Assembly: GCA_037447655.1 (NCBI GenBank)
Contig: JBBHKE010002693.1
Coordinates: forward strand, 305,718-320,387
Reading direction: 5' to 3'
Source of the DNA: Zygnema cylindricum
Taxonomy: Eukaryota; Streptophyta; Zygnematophyceae; Zygnematales; Zygnemataceae
DNA length: 14,670 bases
Shown here: positions 12,115-14,670 of the stretch, one piece after another
Numbering within the stretch: the first letter of the stretch is position 1
How the letters are laid out: each line of letters begins with the position of its first letter
Translations under genes and position numbers: made by a program
Notes under the pieces: generated by a model
Databases searched by the model: none
Told to the model about the DNA's origin: nothing
What the model saw: the letters and a program-made list of their open reading frames with translations, nothing else

Positions 12115-12122
12115 ACGGGAGG

Positions 12123-13400
12123 CATCAATATGTAAATGTAATAAATTCCTTGCCGATGTATCGAAACGATTTACATACCTATCGGTGGGTCAAAAAGGTA
12201 GATGTTGATTATTGGTAAGTGGCTATCGATACACAACAATAGAAAAACTTGTCTTTGGTCATATAAATGTCTTCCATTGTCTTACTTTTTACCAATTGGC
12301 AAAGCGCGACAAAGTTTACGTAGCTTTTACATATGGACGCTTACGATTTACACATTGAAAAATGTTCAAATGGAAATTTCGTCTTATGATAGATGACGAC
12401 GCAACCACCCTAAAAGCAGTAAAACTTTGTCTTAAAGTTAAGATTTTTCGTATGCTTAATACAAAATGTTCCAATGTCCGAAAAAAAATAACTCGTCAAC
12501 TAAAATTGTAACATTTGTGTAATGATATGCAATTTTACGACCTTTTGTATGCTCCCTCTATATACCCATTTTCACGGTTTTCGTGACCCCACGTGTGGAT
12601 TTCTTTTTTCGCACGGAATTTCAAAACACTGGGGTTGTGTAAATTATACATACTCTACGTGATCCCATGTTTTCTCATGAGCTGCATAAGATAAGGATAA
12701 TGCCGATTGGGGTGGAGCCGCCTACAAACAACAACAGTACAAGCAAGACCCAGTTGACAACTTCATACCAGTTGTTGTCGAGATCTTGAGGGGCTTAGAC
12801 TTCTCTATTGACATTTTTTTTCATAATTGTGTTCGACTTGATGATAGAGGACCTTGCACCCTTTCCCCACCTCTTATGCCAACTTAATAGTGCAACCATA
12901 TTGTCATCGACCTTCAATGTGCTCGCCTCTTATTCGACATGCACGTTGGCACATGATGGTCGTGGACTCCGAGACTGAATACTACGTCGTTGAGTGCATG
13001 CAGATGGCATTCATATATTTTACCTTTTAATTGCTTTTAATATAGCATAGTTATATGACTCGGTCGAAGGCATGCTGTTCCTTTTGTGTATCATGTGTTG
13101 AGTTTTGTTTTGTGCTTGTGTGGTTTCTTTTAAATTTTCTTTGTTTTGGTTGAAGCCCATGAGGATTTTCATCTTTAACTTGCAATAATCATCAACAATT
13201 CTACATTTTAATCACGCCTTACAGTAACGATTGAACATTCGCGTTTTTGGGATAATTTTTTTTTTCCTTGTAAAACAAATTGCATACGACCTTTTTTTGA
13301 CGTTGTGAACATCTATATGTTCTAGTATTCTTGACGTTACGCATATTTATGACATTGTTCATATCACTAATTAGAGATTTTTTTTTTTTTATTTTATATG
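12123..13400. other. AT-rich stretch upstream of the copia relic
   Basis: No intact gene. A TATA-like CTATATA near 12557 and a G-box-like CCCACGTGTGG near 12587 are present. A 65-codon frame without a start (12690-12887) looks more protein-like than its surroundings but is not recognised. TTAGAGATTTT occurs at 13371-13381 and again at 13423-13433, bracketing the point where copia similarity begins. Confidence 0.45.
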
Positions 13401-13409
13401 CAAATTGTC

Positions 13410-14670
13410 GTCATAGAGACATTTAGAGATTTTATGGTCATGGCTGAGAGGGAAAGTGGGAGGTAAGTAAATGGAGTACGATCGGACCGTGGAGGTGAAT
13501 TCTTTGCCTTTGCTGAGTATTGCAAGGAGATGGGAATTATGCAGCAATTCACAATTCCTTATTCCCCCCAATCGAATGGAATAGCAAAGAGGAAGATTCA
13601 CACATTGCAAGAGATGGTGCGGGCCATCCTCCATACAACAAAACTCACACATCGTCTTTGGGGAGAGGCAATGAGGGCGGCTAATCATGTTACCAACCGG
13701 AGAATAAACTCGGCTTTAGGTAACAAAACACCGGAGGAACTTTGGAGTGGACAAGTGCCTACGGTAAAAAAATTAAGGATTTGGGGATGTGAGGCTATGG
13801 GGTATGTAGAGGAAAGAAACCGGGATAGGAAGTTTGCGGCACGGTCATGGGAGGGATACTTTGTGGGGTATAGTGAGAACTCAATGCAGTATCGAATTTG
13901 CAAGCCCGATACTAGAAGGGTCTAAGAGTCTAGAAATTTGGAGCTGAATGAAAATTTGGAATGGATACTAAAATAAGCTAATGAGTTTAAACGGGCCCAA
14001 GATTACGAGGAGGATAGTCATAATGAGAAATTCACAGGAGAGGAGGAAAAATAAGAAGAAGTCTTGATGGAGGTAGGGAAAAAGAAAAAAATGTGATTTG
14101 TAAAGGAAACTTTGAAGAAAGTTCTGACATCTAAGTCCACTGGGAACGAATCACAAGTGGACAAGGTGATTTTAGAATCACCTACTCACACAAACAACGT
14201 GACAACAAAAAAGACACCCTTACAGAAGGAGGGCGATGACAAAATTGAGAGTAGTATTTCGGATAAGGAATTTGTAGAGGACGTACAGAGAAGTAGGAGA
14301 TCAACGATAGAGACATCGAAACAATTCTCACCAAGGCAGTCGTATAAAAAGCAAACTAGCTACCAGAGGGCAATCTCCGAACTTAGAGAAAGAAGGGCGG
14401 AAAACTTCCTCTTATGAAAAGCAATTATAGAAAATTGTCCGGCGGATCCTCAATCATTTCAAGAGGCTAGAGACTCGGGCGGATGGGAGGAGAAGTGGAT
14501 ACCGACGTTTATAAAGGACTTTAATTATTTAAAAGCAAATGGGTGTTTTGAAGAAGTAGACTTACTAGTTGGTAAGGAGGTGATAGACTCAAAGTGGGTC
14601 TTTACGACAAAGACGGAAGCCTCGAGAGAAATTGTTCAGTATAAAGCACAGTTAGTATGTAAAGGCTTTC
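13410..14670 (+). pseudogene. pol: Ty1/copia retrotransposon pol relic (integrase to reverse transcriptase), partial
   Basis: One frame runs from about 13410 to the window edge. Residues around RSDRGGEF (13479-13502) and IPYSPQSNG (13551-13577) are the end of the copia integrase core, followed by its conserved C-terminal part (WGEAM, TPEELWSG, FVGYS). From about 14430 comes the start of the copia-type reverse transcriptase (GWEEKW, KWVFTTK, YKAQLVCKGF). The order integrase then reverse transcriptase is diagnostic of Ty1/copia. Six in-frame stops break it: TAA at 13464, 13923, 13974 and 14052, TGA at 14094 and 14415. No frameshift was seen. Gag, protease and the first part of integrase are missing upstream of about 13400. 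Neither LTR is visible, and the reverse transcriptase continues past the window. Confidence 0.93.

Noticed and set aside
12935-13022. A frame with DSETEYYVV resembling the SxxEAEY motif of copia RNase H
   Set aside because: Only a handful of residues fit, the flanks do not match the family, and it lies upstream of the integrase, the wrong order for this element.

Overview
The window is nuclear DNA of a eukaryote of the green lineage, most likely a streptophyte (charophyte alga or early-diverging land plant). The reasons are: two intron-containing genes for secreted proteins, one a plant-type proline-rich hydroxyproline-rich glycoprotein (HRGP) and one of the plant Root_cap family; a Ty1/copia retrotransposon relic; a short element with hAT-like ends; and long AT-rich or polypyrimidine non-coding stretches. 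Nothing looks bacterial. The species cannot be fixed from the sequence; a Chara-like genome is my guess only.

Layout. 1-740 is non-coding flank. 741-4003 (+) holds a TATA-like box and a five-exon gene for a secreted HRGP with a signal peptide, a basic proline-rich linker, a long SPPP tract, a six-cysteine domain and a second proline tract. All its introns are phase 1. Its introns hold a (CT)52 microsatellite and a degenerate 21-bp minisatellite rich in TGACGTCA-like sites. 4004-4930 has a GA-rich block, a candidate poly(A) signal, a 38-bp tandem repeat and a promoter- or LTR-like stretch. About 4985-5290 is an imperfect foldback element. 5959-6126 holds a tRNA-derived, SINE-like sequence on the minus strand. 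6435-6690 has nested inverted repeats and hairpins. 6690-8640 is AT-rich with no recognisable gene. 8773-10709 (-) is a complete four-exon gene for a 405-residue secreted protein with a PAN/apple-like segment followed by a VWD-like/Root_cap region. 11637-12114 is a 478-bp non-autonomous element with hAT-like ends. 13410-14670 (+) is a decayed copia pol (integrase then reverse transcriptase) running off the window edge.

How the genes relate. The two intact genes are convergent (tail to tail), 4.8 kb apart, with repeats between them. Both encode secreted, cysteine-containing proteins, so both products probably act in the cell wall or extracellular matrix. No shared operon or complex can be claimed. 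In both genes the sense strand of the introns carries long CT-rich tracts. Exon models were derived by hand from splice-site consensus, phase consistency and translation, without transcript data.
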